From NCBI RefSeq assembly GCF_024363255.1, contig NZ_AP026070.1, forward strand, positions 1,798,001 to 1,862,000: a DNA stretch of 64,000 nt. Direction: 5' to 3'. How positions within the stretch are numbered: the first letter of the stretch is position 1; each line of letters opens with the position of its first letter. Shown piece after piece: positions 17,209 through 25,251 of this stretch. Position numbers and translations under genes: made by a program. The DNA is from Shewanella sp. NFH-SH190041 (GTDB lineage: Bacteria; Pseudomonadota; Gammaproteobacteria; Enterobacterales; Shewanellaceae). The notes beneath the pieces were generated by a model that searched no databases, was not told the DNA's origin, and saw only the letters and a program-made list of their open reading frames with translations.

Positions 17209-18348
17209 TTATTTTTCCTCGTAGGTTCCTGCAAAAATGCTGCCGATGGCATGGGCACCAATGCCCACAGCGGTTACGCCTAAGATCACGGCGCCCACGG
17301 TATCCGCGGTAGCATCCAGGCCATGAAGTAATTGACGGCCTAGTGGTTTTTCGAAATCGGCCATGGTGTCCCAGAAGTCTGGTTCTGAACAGCCGATACA
17401 ACCGTGACCGGCCAGCACTGGCCAGCTGGTGTGAGAGTTGAAGCGCTCGGTTGGGCAGTTGTTGTAGGTGTAAGGTCCTTTACAGCCCACTTTATACAGG
17501 CAATAGCCATCTTTTGCGGCTTGATCGCCAAAGACTTCTACGAACTCACCGGCATCGAAGTGACCACGGCGTTCACAGTTGTCGTGTACCCGAGCACCGT
17601 AAGCCCATTTTGGCCGGTTGAACATATCCAGCGCTGGCAGCTTGCCGAACATGATGTAGTACATCAAGGTACCAGTGATGTTGGTTTCGCTTGGTGGACA
17701 GCCACCTAAGTTGATCACTGGCTGATCGATCACAGCTTGTACGCCTTTAGCCCCCGTTGGGTTTGGCGCAGCAGCTTGCACACCGCCGAAGGAAGAACAG
17801 GTACCCACGGAGATAATCGCGGCGGCACCGGCAGCGGCTTCTTTAATCAATTGCATGCCGGTTTTGGCATGGGGGCCAATGGTCAGGAATGAACCATTGT
17901 TGGCAGTTGGTACCGCACCTTCGACTGCCAGCAGATAACGACCATGATATTGCTTCATGGCGTGTTCCAGATTCTGCTCTGCCTGCATGCCGGCAGCAGC
18001 CATCAACACTTCCTGATATTCCAATGACACATAATCAAAAATCAGCGTGCTGACATCTGGGGTAGTCGCACGCAGTAATGATTCACTGCAACCGGTACAT
18101 TCGGCCAAGTTGAGCCAGATTAGCGGAACTCGGTCAGCCAGCTCAGCGGCTTCGGCAACCAGATTGCTGAAAGGCAGTGGCAGGGCCAGCATGGCCGTCA
18201 TGGCCGCACTCCATTTCATGAAGTCGCGGCGGGTAATGCCACTTTGCTCCAGCTTTTCCCGCAGGGAAACCGACTGACGTGCTGGTAGCTGACGCAGGCT
18301 CTCCAGACGTTTTTTTCCCAGCTCATAAAGGGCAGCATGTGTATCCAT
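17209..18348 (-). CDS. hyaA: [NiFe] hydrogenase small subunit HyaA
   Basis: The small subunit (379 residues) carries three iron-sulfur clusters and the Tat signal. The twin-arginine motif TRRDFMKW is near residues 39-46, in a long n-region, followed by a hydrophobic stretch. The proximal cluster site reads ECTGCSES, with Gly where oxygen-tolerant Hyd-1 enzymes have an extra Cys; the later GTCSSFGGV also has Gly instead of the second extra Cys. So this is a standard four-cysteine proximal cluster. A C-terminal hydrophobic helix (about 340-372) anchors it to the membrane near HyaC. It is the first gene of the operon. Confidence 0.97.
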   Translation of the reverse strand: MDTHAALYELGKKRLESLRQLPARQSVSLREKLEQSGITRRDFMKWSAAMTAMLALPLPFSNLVAEAAELADRVPLIWLNLAECTGCSESLLRATTPDVSTLIFDYVSLEYQEVLMAAAGMQAEQNLEHAMKQYHGRYLLAVEGAVPTANNGSFLTIGPHAKTGMQLIKEAAAGAAAIISVGTCSSFGGVQAAAPNPTGAKGVQAVIDQPVINLGGCPPSETNITGTLMYYIMFGKLPALDMFNRPKWAYGARVHDNCERRGHFDAGEFVEVFGDQAAKDGYCLYKVGCKGPYTYNNCPTERFNSHTSWPVLAGHGCIGCSEPDFWDTMADFEKPLGRQLLHGLDATADTVGAVILGVTAVGIGAHAIGSIFAGTYEEK

Positions 18349-18407
18349 GGGTTAACCTTATGTTTCTGTTTAGTTAATGTACGAGAACAAGTACTCACGA
18401 GGTAATT

Positions 18408-18413
18408 ATTTTA
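18408..18413 (-). promoter_or_regulatory. predicted -10 element of the hyaA promoter
   Basis: The minus-strand hexamer is TAAAAT. If the FNR-like site centred at 18442.5 acts from position -41.5, the start of transcription falls at about 18401. This hexamer then occupies exactly -12 to -7. The match of position and sequence supports a class II activated promoter without a good -35 box. The 5' leader would be about 53 bases. Confidence 0.6.
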
Positions 18414-18435
18414 CGGTTTCTGTAAAAAACCTAAG

Positions 18436-18449
18436 GTGATATAAATCAA
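18436..18449 (-). promoter_or_regulatory. FNR/EtrA-type (or CRP-type) site upstream of hyaA
   Basis: The minus strand reads TTGAT-TTAT-ATCAC, matching 9 of 10 defined bases of the FNR consensus TTGAT-N4-ATCAA. It lies 88-101 bases upstream of the hyaA start. Shewanella CRP sites can resemble this, so the factor is not certain. The regulator gene fnr/etrA is at 49674-50426. Confidence 0.7.
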
Positions 18450-18585
18450 ACTTTCATAAAGCATTGTGACCTTGGTTGCGCTTTGTTCGAGGTCGGAATT
18501 TCAAGGGTTTAGGGGGAATATTAACGGCGCTTAAATCGGATTATTCCTGCCGATTTTATGTGCTTTAATGGGGGAAAATAACATA

Positions 18586-18614
18586 CCACTCCTCGTCGGC
18601 ATTGGGAGGAGTGG
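18586..18614 (-). terminator. probable nikR terminator
   Basis: A perfect 9-bp inverted repeat (CCACTCCTC / GAGGAGTGG) with an 11-base loop lies 22 bases past the nikR stop on the minus strand. It is followed by TATGTTATTTTCC, a weak T-run. It probably separates nikR from the hyaA promoter, which lies just downstream. Confidence 0.6.
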
Positions 18615-18636
18615 AAATGAACAATTGGGGGTAAAT

Positions 18637-19047
18637 TTAGACGGTGCCAGCTCGGCTTAGCCGGGCCAATGTCACCCCTTTCAGTGCTGAAATGGTATTG
18701 ACTAATTGGTTTAATTCACAGGCTTGTCCCTTGATAATAATGGTCTCTAAACAGTGGTGGTGATCAATATGAACATGGGTGGAACAGAGGATGTGAACTA
18801 GAGCATCGTGTTGAATAGTAACTAATTTTTCTGTTAATCCCCGTTGGTGGTGATCAAACACGAGTGTTAACACACCGACCACATCTTCACAGCTGGTATT
18901 CCATTTTTTATCGACAATCCGGTCGCGGAATAGATCCCGGATATATTCAGAGCGTGACTGGTATCCGCGCTCCTGCTGATCATTGTCAATTTCATCCAAC
19001 AAGGACTTGGGCAGGGATACGGTAAAGCGTATGGTTTCGTCATTCAT
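18637..19047 (-). CDS. nikR: nickel-responsive transcriptional regulator NikR
   Basis: The 136-residue protein has an N-terminal ribbon-helix-helix domain (IRFTVSLPKSLLDEID and YQSRSEYIRDLFRD) and a C-terminal ACT-like nickel domain. All four nickel ligands of E. coli NikR (His76, His87, His89, Cys95) have equivalents at a constant offset of four: His80, His91, His93 and Cys99. It should repress nickel uptake when nickel is replete. It is transcribed away from the nikA-type importer operon and an operator-like palindrome lies between them. Confidence 0.96.
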   Translation of the reverse strand: MNDETIRFTVSLPKSLLDEIDNDQQERGYQSRSEYIRDLFRDRIVDKKWNTSCEDVVGVLTLVFDHHQRGLTEKLVTIQHDALVHILCSTHVHIDHHHCLETIIIKGQACELNQLVNTISALKGVTLARLSRAGTV

Positions 19048-19121
19048 GGCTATGAAGTCCGGATCAAAGAGTGATGGCAGATGGTAACGTAATTTGCCCC
19101 TGCTGGGGCACTGGGATTTAT

Positions 19122-19135
19122 CTGATATAAGTCAA
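19122..19135 (+). promoter_or_regulatory. weak FNR-like site between nikR and nikA
   Basis: CTGAT-ATAA-GTCAA matches 8 of 10 positions of the FNR consensus. Its centre is about 80 bases upstream of the predicted nikA transcription start, which is not a standard activating position. It could tie nickel uptake to anaerobic hydrogenase synthesis, as in E. coli, but the evidence is modest. Confidence 0.35.
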
Positions 19136-19171
19136 AGATTAACGAAAATTCAGATAAAAGCCCGTGTGAAA

Positions 19172-19201
19172 ATGACAAAACTGGTGCAGTATTACGATTA
19201 T
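19172..19201 (+). promoter_or_regulatory. predicted nikA promoter
   Basis: ATGACA (19172-19177) and GATTAT (19196-19201) form -35 and -10 boxes with an 18-base spacer. The -10 box lies inside the NikR-like palindrome, so bound repressor would block RNA polymerase. The spacer is slightly long and the -10 weak; other pairings are possible. Confidence 0.4.
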
Positions 19202-19217
19202 TAAATTCGTAATACTG
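19187..19217. promoter_or_regulatory. NikR operator candidate
   Basis: This is a perfect inverted repeat with 11-bp arms, CAGTATTACGA and TCGTAATACTG, and a 9-base centre. The geometry resembles E. coli NikR sites, where short GTATGA half-sites are separated by 16 bases; here GTATTA and TAATAC are 15 bases apart. It lies 22 bases before the importer start codon and covers the predicted -10 box. Binding by the adjacent nikR product is inferred, not shown. Confidence 0.75.
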
Positions 19218-19239
19218 TTTACAGCAACGGTTCTTTCCC

Positions 19240-20808
19240 ATGAAATGGCTGCCTTCTTTGACACTGGCCTGTTCACTGGCCGTAATTCCCGCAATTTGTA
19301 ATGCAATGCCCCAAACGCTGACAATTTCCCTTGGCGCTGAACCTGACTCGGGCTTTGACCCTGTACAAGGATGGGGTAAATACAACAACCCACTATTTCA
19401 ATCGACCTTGGTACACCGTAGCGCCGATCTGAGCCTAAAGCCGGAACTGGCTGATAAGTGGCAGTTATCACCTGATCGCATGAGTTGGACGGTTCAGTTA
19501 AAACCTGGGCTGAAATTCTCTGATGGCAGTGTGTTAGATGCCAATGACGTTAAATACACCTTTGATACCGCAGCAAAATCGACGTCAGAGCAAGATCTCA
19601 CTATGGTGAAATCCGTTGAAGTGAAGACCCCATTGGAATTGGTTTTTCACTTAAAACATCCGGATATCAGTTTTGTGGATCTGCTGGCGACCTTGGGGAT
19701 TGTCCCTTCTGACAGTTATGGTCCAGGTTATGGCAATCACCCAGTGGGTTCTGGTCCCTATGAGATGGTGCGCTGGGATAAAGGTCAACAACTCGTCGCA
19801 AAAACCAACCCTTATTACATCGGGCACAAACCTGAATTTAACCGTTTGGTGATCCTGTTTGGTACTGAAGACAGCCGCTTTACCCAATTGCAAGCCGGTC
19901 AGTTAGATGTAGCTGCTGTGGTACCGCGCTATGCGCACCATATTCCAGCCGGGTACAAACTGTGGCGTATTACCAGTGTTGACAGTCGTGGCGTGGTATG
20001 GCCGATGACACCACCTGAGCCTCGGCCGGGCCATCCGGGCGAAATGATTGGTAATGCGGTCAGTAGCGATCCGGCTATCCGTGATGCCGCCAATTTAGCT
20101 GTTGATCGCAATGTTCTCGTTAATCAACTGCTTGATGGTTATGCCCGCCCGGCTTTTTCCATTGCCGATGGTTTGCCATGGGGTATTAAACTGACGGCTC
20201 CCAAGGGAACAATGACAGAACGTCTGGCGCGCGCCAGAGCCTTATTGGCCAAAGCTGGCTGGCAGATGAAAGACGGGGTGCTGCAAAAACAGATTAACGG
20301 TAAAACTGTGCAGGCCAAAATGACGCTTTACTATTTGGCCGGGGACAGTATCCGTGAGCAGCTGAGCTTAGCCGTGGCCCAAATGCTGAAACCTCTGGGG
20401 ATTATTTTGCAGCCTCGGGGGAACAGTTGGGAAGTGATTGCCACCAAGATGTTCCGTGAGCCAGTCATGATGGGATATGGCAGCCACAGTGCCAATGAGG
20501 TGTATTTTACCCACCATAGCCGTTATGCCGGAGAAGATTTCTATAACTCAGGCTATTACCAGAACCCTAAAGTTGATGCTGAGCTTGATAAAGCTCGTCA
20601 GGCAGACTCTTGGGCAGCATCATTGCCTTACTGGCGTGATGCAGAGCGTTTAATTGCTAAAGATCAACCTTGGACTTGGCTGGTGAACCTTGAACATCTC
20701 TACGCGGCTAAGACCTGTATTGATTTAGGTAACCCAGGTATTGAACCCCACGGTCATGGCTGGCCTCTTATCAACAATATTACTGACTGGCGCTGGACCT
20801 GCCGATGA
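19240..20808 (+). CDS. nikA: nickel-type ABC importer, periplasmic binding protein (NikA-like, SBP family 5)
   Basis: This 522-residue family-5 solute-binding protein (the dipeptide/nickel class) has a signal peptide at residues 1-22 (ending CNAM) and the family run DRMSWTVQLKPGLKFSDG near 85-102. The DANDVKYTF motif lies near 107. Assignment to nickel rests on the divergent nikR, the palindromic operator and the nearby hydrogenase; the closely related peptide binders cannot be excluded from sequence alone. There is no strong Shine-Dalgarno before the ATG. It overlaps nikB by 4 bases (ATGA). Confidence 0.82.
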   Translation: MKWLPSLTLACSLAVIPAICNAMPQTLTISLGAEPDSGFDPVQGWGKYNNPLFQSTLVHRSADLSLKPELADKWQLSPDRMSWTVQLKPGLKFSDGSVLDANDVKYTFDTAAKSTSEQDLTMVKSVEVKTPLELVFHLKHPDISFVDLLATLGIVPSDSYGPGYGNHPVGSGPYEMVRWDKGQQLVAKTNPYYIGHKPEFNRLVILFGTEDSRFTQLQAGQLDVAAVVPRYAHHIPAGYKLWRITSVDSRGVVWPMTPPEPRPGHPGEMIGNAVSSDPAIRDAANLAVDRNVLVNQLLDGYARPAFSIADGLPWGIKLTAPKGTMTERLARARALLAKAGWQMKDGVLQKQINGKTVQAKMTLYYLAGDSIREQLSLAVAQMLKPLGIILQPRGNSWEVIATKMFREPVMMGYGSHSANEVYFTHHSRYAGEDFYNSGYYQNPKVDAELDKARQADSWAASLPYWRDAERLIAKDQPWTWLVNLEHLYAAKTCIDLGNPGIEPHGHGWPLINNITDWRWTCR

Positions 20809-21785
20809 GTGAGCGAGGCAAGCGCTTGTTACAGGCGCTAAGCCGGTTGATACTGCAGTTATGTTTGGTGGTATTGCTGGCTTGGGCTCTGCTGGCCATG
20901 TCCCCCCTGGATCCCATTAACGGATATCTGGGGGGGAATCTTTTTGGCTTGTCAGTTGAGCAAAGAGCACAACTGGTACACCGACTCGGGTTAGATCAGA
21001 GTGTTGCCACCCGCTTGTGGCAGTGGTTCAGTGCACTGTTGCAGGGTAATTGGGGCTTTTCCAATTTATACCGTCAGCCGGTGGCTGAGGTGATCCGTCA
21101 GCGTCTGCCCGTGTCTTTATTGCTGCTGGGGCTGAGCTGGCTAGTCAGCTTATTGTTGGGATATTTGTTGGGGCTGTATGCCGCGTTGAAGCAACACCGT
21201 TGGCAGGATAGGTTACTGCGGCGCTTAGCGTGGATGTTGGCTGCGATTCCTTCATTTTGGCTAGGGATGATTTTTATCAGTGTGTTTGCTGTTGGCCTGC
21301 ATTGGTTGCCAGTGTGCTGCGCTGCGCCCATCGGTGTGATGTTTTCGGAACAAACCTTCTGGCAGTTTATCCGCCACTTTACTTTACCGGTTCTAACCCT
21401 GTCATTGGTGCATATGGCGCCAGTACTGTTGCACACCCGAGAAAAGGTACTGGATGTACTGGCCAGTGATTATGTGGCTTATTCCCGTCAGCACGGCGAT
21501 AGCGATGGCACCATTATTCGTTTTCACGTGATTAAAAATTCTTTGCTCCCCGCGGTGGTGTTGCAATTTGGCTCAGTTGCTGAGCTGTTCGGTGGCTCTT
21601 TACTGGCGGAAACCCTGTTTGCTTTTCCTGGATTGGGGCAGGCATTGGTTAAGGCCGCGTTGGCTCAGGATACGGCATTATTGATGGGCGGCACGCTGAT
21701 TTCGGCATTACTGGTCTTTGCTGGCAATGCCATGGCCAATATTCTGTCAGAAACCTTGATGCCGGGGCGGAGGAGTCAGCAATGA
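20805..21785 (+). CDS. nikB: nickel-type ABC importer permease, NikB-like
   Basis: The 326-residue permease has about six helices. The EAA-type cytoplasmic loop near residue 215-250 (VLASDYVAYSRQHG onward) is typical of DppB/NikB permeases. A first helix near 10-28 and the LDPINGYLG periplasmic segment also fit. It forms a heterodimer with the NikC-like subunit. Both ends overlap the neighbouring genes by 4 bases. Confidence 0.88.
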   Translation: MSERGKRLLQALSRLILQLCLVVLLAWALLAMSPLDPINGYLGGNLFGLSVEQRAQLVHRLGLDQSVATRLWQWFSALLQGNWGFSNLYRQPVAEVIRQRLPVSLLLLGLSWLVSLLLGYLLGLYAALKQHRWQDRLLRRLAWMLAAIPSFWLGMIFISVFAVGLHWLPVCCAAPIGVMFSEQTFWQFIRHFTLPVLTLSLVHMAPVLLHTREKVLDVLASDYVAYSRQHGDSDGTIIRFHVIKNSLLPAVVLQFGSVAELFGGSLLAETLFAFPGLGQALVKAALAQDTALLMGGTLISALLVFAGNAMANILSETLMPGRRSQQ

Positions 21786-22645
21786 AACAGGGAAATCAAG
21801 ATATTGCTGCTCATAGGGATCTTAATGCTGCAGCTGCTACGGCGTCATTGACCGGCAGCGTTTGGCAATGGCTGGCTTGGGGCGCAGTGGTGTTATTGAT
21901 ATTAGTGTCTTGGTTTTGGCCCACAAGCGGGCTGGATATCAATATCTTGGCGAAAAATCTGCCACCTTCTGTCAGCCACCCCTTTGGCACCGATTGGTTA
22001 GGCCGAGATATGTTAACTCGCACGCTAAAATCCTTACTGACCAGTATCTGGGTTGGTGGGTTGGCTGTGGCGCTGAGTGGCTTACTGGCGATGGGGTTAG
22101 CCATGCTGGCAATGTTCAGTCGCATCAGCCGCATCTTGGTCGACACTGTGGTGGATGTGTTTATGTCCATTCCCCATCTACTGTTATTAATCTTATTGTC
22201 ACTGGCCTTCGGTGGTGGAGAGGCTGGGTTGATTGTTGCGGTGGCGCTGAGTCACTGGCCGCGGCTGACACGATTGATGCGGTTTGAGATGTTGTCTGTG
22301 ACTCGTATGCCTTTTTATCAGTTAGCCAGACAATTTGGCCAAGGTCGCTTTGCGGTGATGCGTCGCCATATGCTGCCACATATTTTACCCCAGTGGCTGG
22401 TTGGGACCTTGCTGTTATTTCCCCATGCGTTAGTCCATATGGCGGCGTTAACTTTTCTGGGGTTTGGTATGGACCCCTTGGCACCGACCATAGGTGGGAT
22501 TTTATCCCAGTCCAGTAACTATCTGCTCAGTGGTCAGTGGTGGTTAGGTGTTTTCCCGGGCGCTTGTCTGCTTATCCTGTTATTACTTTTTGCTTATATT
22601 GCTGATCGGGCTAACCGTTATGTCCGGCTAGGGGCACATATATGA
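21782..22645 (+). CDS. nikC: nickel-type ABC importer permease, NikC-like
   Basis: This 287-residue DppC/NikC-type permease has a first helix near 28-48, the family phrase HPFGTDWLGRDMLTR near 62-76, and an EAA loop around 170-205 (LMRFEMLSVTRMPFYQLARQ). It pairs with the preceding NikB-like subunit. Start and stop both overlap the neighbours (ATGA), so the operon is translationally coupled. Confidence 0.9.
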   Translation: MKQGNQDIAAHRDLNAAAATASLTGSVWQWLAWGAVVLLILVSWFWPTSGLDINILAKNLPPSVSHPFGTDWLGRDMLTRTLKSLLTSIWVGGLAVALSGLLAMGLAMLAMFSRISRILVDTVVDVFMSIPHLLLLILLSLAFGGGEAGLIVAVALSHWPRLTRLMRFEMLSVTRMPFYQLARQFGQGRFAVMRRHMLPHILPQWLVGTLLLFPHALVHMAALTFLGFGMDPLAPTIGGILSQSSNYLLSGQWWLGVFPGACLLILLLLFAYIADRANRYVRLGAHI

Positions 22646-23589
22646 GTTATCGTCATCGTTTAGTGCAATTGCTATTGGCAGCGTTTCCTCGGCAAGGGTT
22701 TGTCAGTGAGCCGTTTAGCCAGGTTTACTCTGCTAACCCAACCCCAAACTCAGAACCCGAGCCAACACCGGCGTTTGTATCAACTGCGACCTTGCCTTCT
22801 TGCGCAGCACATTCTGCTTCTGCATTAGCTAGGCCTGTTAGTCGGGAAAGTGCCATGGCACATGTCGGGTTAAATGTGACTGATTTAGGGGTTCAGGCCG
22901 TATCGGGACAATGGCTGCTGCAGCCGTTGAGCTTTTCGCTGCAGCCGGGACAGATCATGGGGGTGATCGGTGGCAGTGGTAGTGGTAAAAGTATTCTTGC
23001 CGATGCCATGATGGGCGTAGTTCCCCGGGGTTTTAGGCGGCAGGGGGAAATGTCGTTACCCCACACTGATATGGCGTTGGCGGCTCAAAGCGCTGCGGTG
23101 CTGGATCCTTTACGCCGGGTCGCGACACAGATCCGGCGGCGATTGGCATCTGATGCTTATGGCCAAAACTCAAGTATGATGGCGTTGGCACGCTTACCGC
23201 AACAGGTTGGTCACTGCTATCCCCTTGAATTATCAGGCGGAATGGCAAAACAAGCGTTATTGACACTGGCAGAGGTGCAGCAACGTCCTTACTTGATCGC
23301 TGATGAGCCTTGCTGTGGCTTAGATTCAGCCGCAACGACACATTTATACCAGCACCTAAGACAGTTAGCGGATGAGGGGCGGGGCATTATTGTCATTAGC
23401 CATAATCTGCGGGCTTTATGTCAGGTTGCCGATCATTTGCTGGTTCTACGTGATGGCGAATTAGTCGAGCAAACTACACCGATGGCGTTGGCCTCTGGGC
23501 AGGTTTCGGATTACAGTCGGGCATTGTGGCAATCATTGCCGGAGAATTGGCTGCTTGATACGGCAAAGGATGTTTTATGCTGTCGTTAA
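22642..23589 (+). CDS. nikD: nickel-type ABC importer ATPase, NikD-like, with N-terminal extension
   Basis: The ATPase core starts near residue 73 and has Walker A GGSGSGKS (about 110-117), signature LSGGMAKQ (about 194-201) and Walker B LIADEP (about 216-221) with a switch histidine in VISHN. Before it are about 70 residues rich in Pro, Ser and Ala that NikD proteins lack. The ATG at 22642 has a good AGGGG ribosome site and overlaps nikC, so the extension may be real. An internal ATG at 22855 (MAHVGL) would give a normal-sized protein and also has a purine-rich GGGAAAG sequence before it. The first is more likely. Confidence 0.85.
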   Translation: MSYRHRLVQLLLAAFPRQGFVSEPFSQVYSANPTPNSEPEPTPAFVSTATLPSCAAHSASALARPVSRESAMAHVGLNVTDLGVQAVSGQWLLQPLSFSLQPGQIMGVIGGSGSGKSILADAMMGVVPRGFRRQGEMSLPHTDMALAAQSAAVLDPLRRVATQIRRRLASDAYGQNSSMMALARLPQQVGHCYPLELSGGMAKQALLTLAEVQQRPYLIADEPCCGLDSAATTHLYQHLRQLADEGRGIIVISHNLRALCQVADHLLVLRDGELVEQTTPMALASGQVSDYSRALWQSLPENWLLDTAKDVLCCR

Positions 23590-24167
23590 CCGGTGGCATG
23601 ATTGCCCATCAGCGGCAGATTATCTGCTCGGACTTAACCTTATTTCCAGGTGAGCGAGTGGGGTTAGCTGGGCCTAGTGGGGTCGGTAAATCATCTTTGG
23701 CGCGAATATTGGCTGGGATGGATAAACCGTATCAAGGACAACTTGTGCTTCCTCCTGTATCTGTTGGACAAGCGAATCCTGTGCAGTGGGTGATACAGCA
23801 GCCGGAATATGCATTTAACCCTAGATTAACCTTGGCTCAAAGTCTGGATGAAGCTTGGCAAGGTGAGGATTACACCGTCTGGTTTAAGGCGCTGGATATC
23901 GATCCTCAATGGTTGTTACGTCGCCCTGGTGCGCTGTCGGGGGGGCAATTGCAGCGCTTGAACTTATTGCGGGCATTGCTGCCCACCACTGAGTATCTTA
24001 TTTGTGATGAAATGACGGCTCATTTAGATATGCTGACCCAACAAAAAATTTGGCAGGCATTACTCGAAATTGCGCGCAATCGACAATTAGGTTTGTTGAT
24101 CATTTCCCATGATGAGCATTTGTTGAGTCGGGTATGTCAACGCATTGTTCATTGGCCAATAGTATAA
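23577..24167 (+). CDS. nikE: nickel-type ABC importer ATPase, NikE-like
   Basis: This short ATPase (196 residues; NikE is usually about 260) has Walker A GPSGVGKSS near 36, Q-loop IQQPEYAFNPR near 75, signature LSGGQLQR near 120, Walker B LICDEM near 141, and LIISHD near 177. It ends soon after the switch histidine, so it lacks the C-terminal regulatory/peptide-family tail. It overlaps nikD by 13 bases. It forms the second nucleotide-binding subunit of the importer. Confidence 0.87.
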   Translation: MLSLTGGMIAHQRQIICSDLTLFPGERVGLAGPSGVGKSSLARILAGMDKPYQGQLVLPPVSVGQANPVQWVIQQPEYAFNPRLTLAQSLDEAWQGEDYTVWFKALDIDPQWLLRRPGALSGGQLQRLNLLRALLPTTEYLICDEMTAHLDMLTQQKIWQALLEIARNRQLGLLIISHDEHLLSRVCQRIVHWPIV

Positions 24168-24311
24168 AAAACGCTACGTCATGAACATGCTGTTTGCTGT
24201 GAAGATAGCGAGCTAACATCATCGCTTATGATACTAACGTTATTGCGCCCAAGACTGACCATGACAAAGTGTTGGGCGTGGTGGCGTGTTATTCCTAAGT
24301 GGTTGAGTAAA

Positions 24312-24989
24312 CTAAATGACCGCCAAATAGACACACAAAAAGTGACTCAATGCACCGAGTAGAACAAATACATGCCAGATAGCATGGTTGAATGGGATTT
24401 TTTTCGCTACGTAGAAGATGACCCCCACACTGTAAAATAACCCGCCAGCTAACAATAAATTGAAACCGGTATCGGATAGGTTGGCAATCAGCTCAGAAAT
24501 CACCGTCAGGCACAGCCAGCCCATCAATAGATATATTCCAACGCTAAGCTTTTCAAATCTGTGTATAAACAGAGTCTTAAATACAATGCCGCCAATGGCC
24601 AGCGCCCAGATAGCTGCCAGAATAATATCGGCTTTGACACTGTGCAGCGTGATTAGCATCAATGGGGTATAGGTACCGGCAATTAGCAGGTAAATGGCCA
24701 GATGATCGGCCAGTTTCAACCCGTGTTTCCAACTCGGGATTTGTATACTGTGGTATAGGGTGGAGCAGAGAAACAGAATAATGATACTGGCGCCGTACAC
24801 AGCTACGCCGAATAATTGGACGCCATCCAAGGTTGACCAGCCCTTCATCAACATCATGACCAGACCGATAATGCCTAAGATGACGCCAACGCCATGACTG
24901 ATGGCATTGGCTAACTCCTCACCGAAGGAGTAAAGATTAGAATGGAGCGGAAGTTCTGCTGAAATGGCGCTTGAAGTACTGCTGGGCAT
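24312..24989 (-). CDS. HlyIII/PAQR-family membrane protein (YqfA-like)
   Basis: The protein has 225 residues with seven predicted helices. Conserved HlyIII/PAQR residues are visible: ELANAISHGVG near 25-35, CSTLYHSI near 75-83 and IPFNHAIWHVFVLLGALSHF near the C terminus, where the histidines may bind a metal. Members are annotated as hemolysin III, but a lytic role has been shown for few, and E. coli YqfA affects membrane physiology. It is a single gene between the nik operon and a low-GC orphan. Confidence 0.9.
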   Translation of the reverse strand: MPSSTSSAISAELPLHSNLYSFGEELANAISHGVGVILGIIGLVMMLMKGWSTLDGVQLFGVAVYGASIIILFLCSTLYHSIQIPSWKHGLKLADHLAIYLLIAGTYTPLMLITLHSVKADIILAAIWALAIGGIVFKTLFIHRFEKLSVGIYLLMGWLCLTVISELIANLSDTGFNLLLAGGLFYSVGVIFYVAKKIPFNHAIWHVFVLLGALSHFLCVYLAVI

Positions 24990-25251
24990 GCCGAATACCG
25001 GATAACGGATAATGAATTCAGTCTAACAGCCCTCATTAAGCACGACAATGGTTTAGCGTACATGTGTTCGCTAAGTGAAAGGGAATTAACCTTACTATAT
25101 AAGTAACCGTTTAAGTTGCGATCATTCAGAGGATATGGTCGTTAGCTGTAGCAGGAAATAAATCTTAAATGGTTATATTGATAAAGCCTTTAAGTACAAG
25201 CTGCTTTGGCAATTTAGCTCACCAGTATTGACTTTTTGGGCGTAAATTAGG

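Noticed and set aside
17209..18348. Idea that the hydrogenase is an oxygen-tolerant Hyd-1 type because of the hyaABC order
   Set aside because: The two extra cysteines of the proximal cluster are glycines here.
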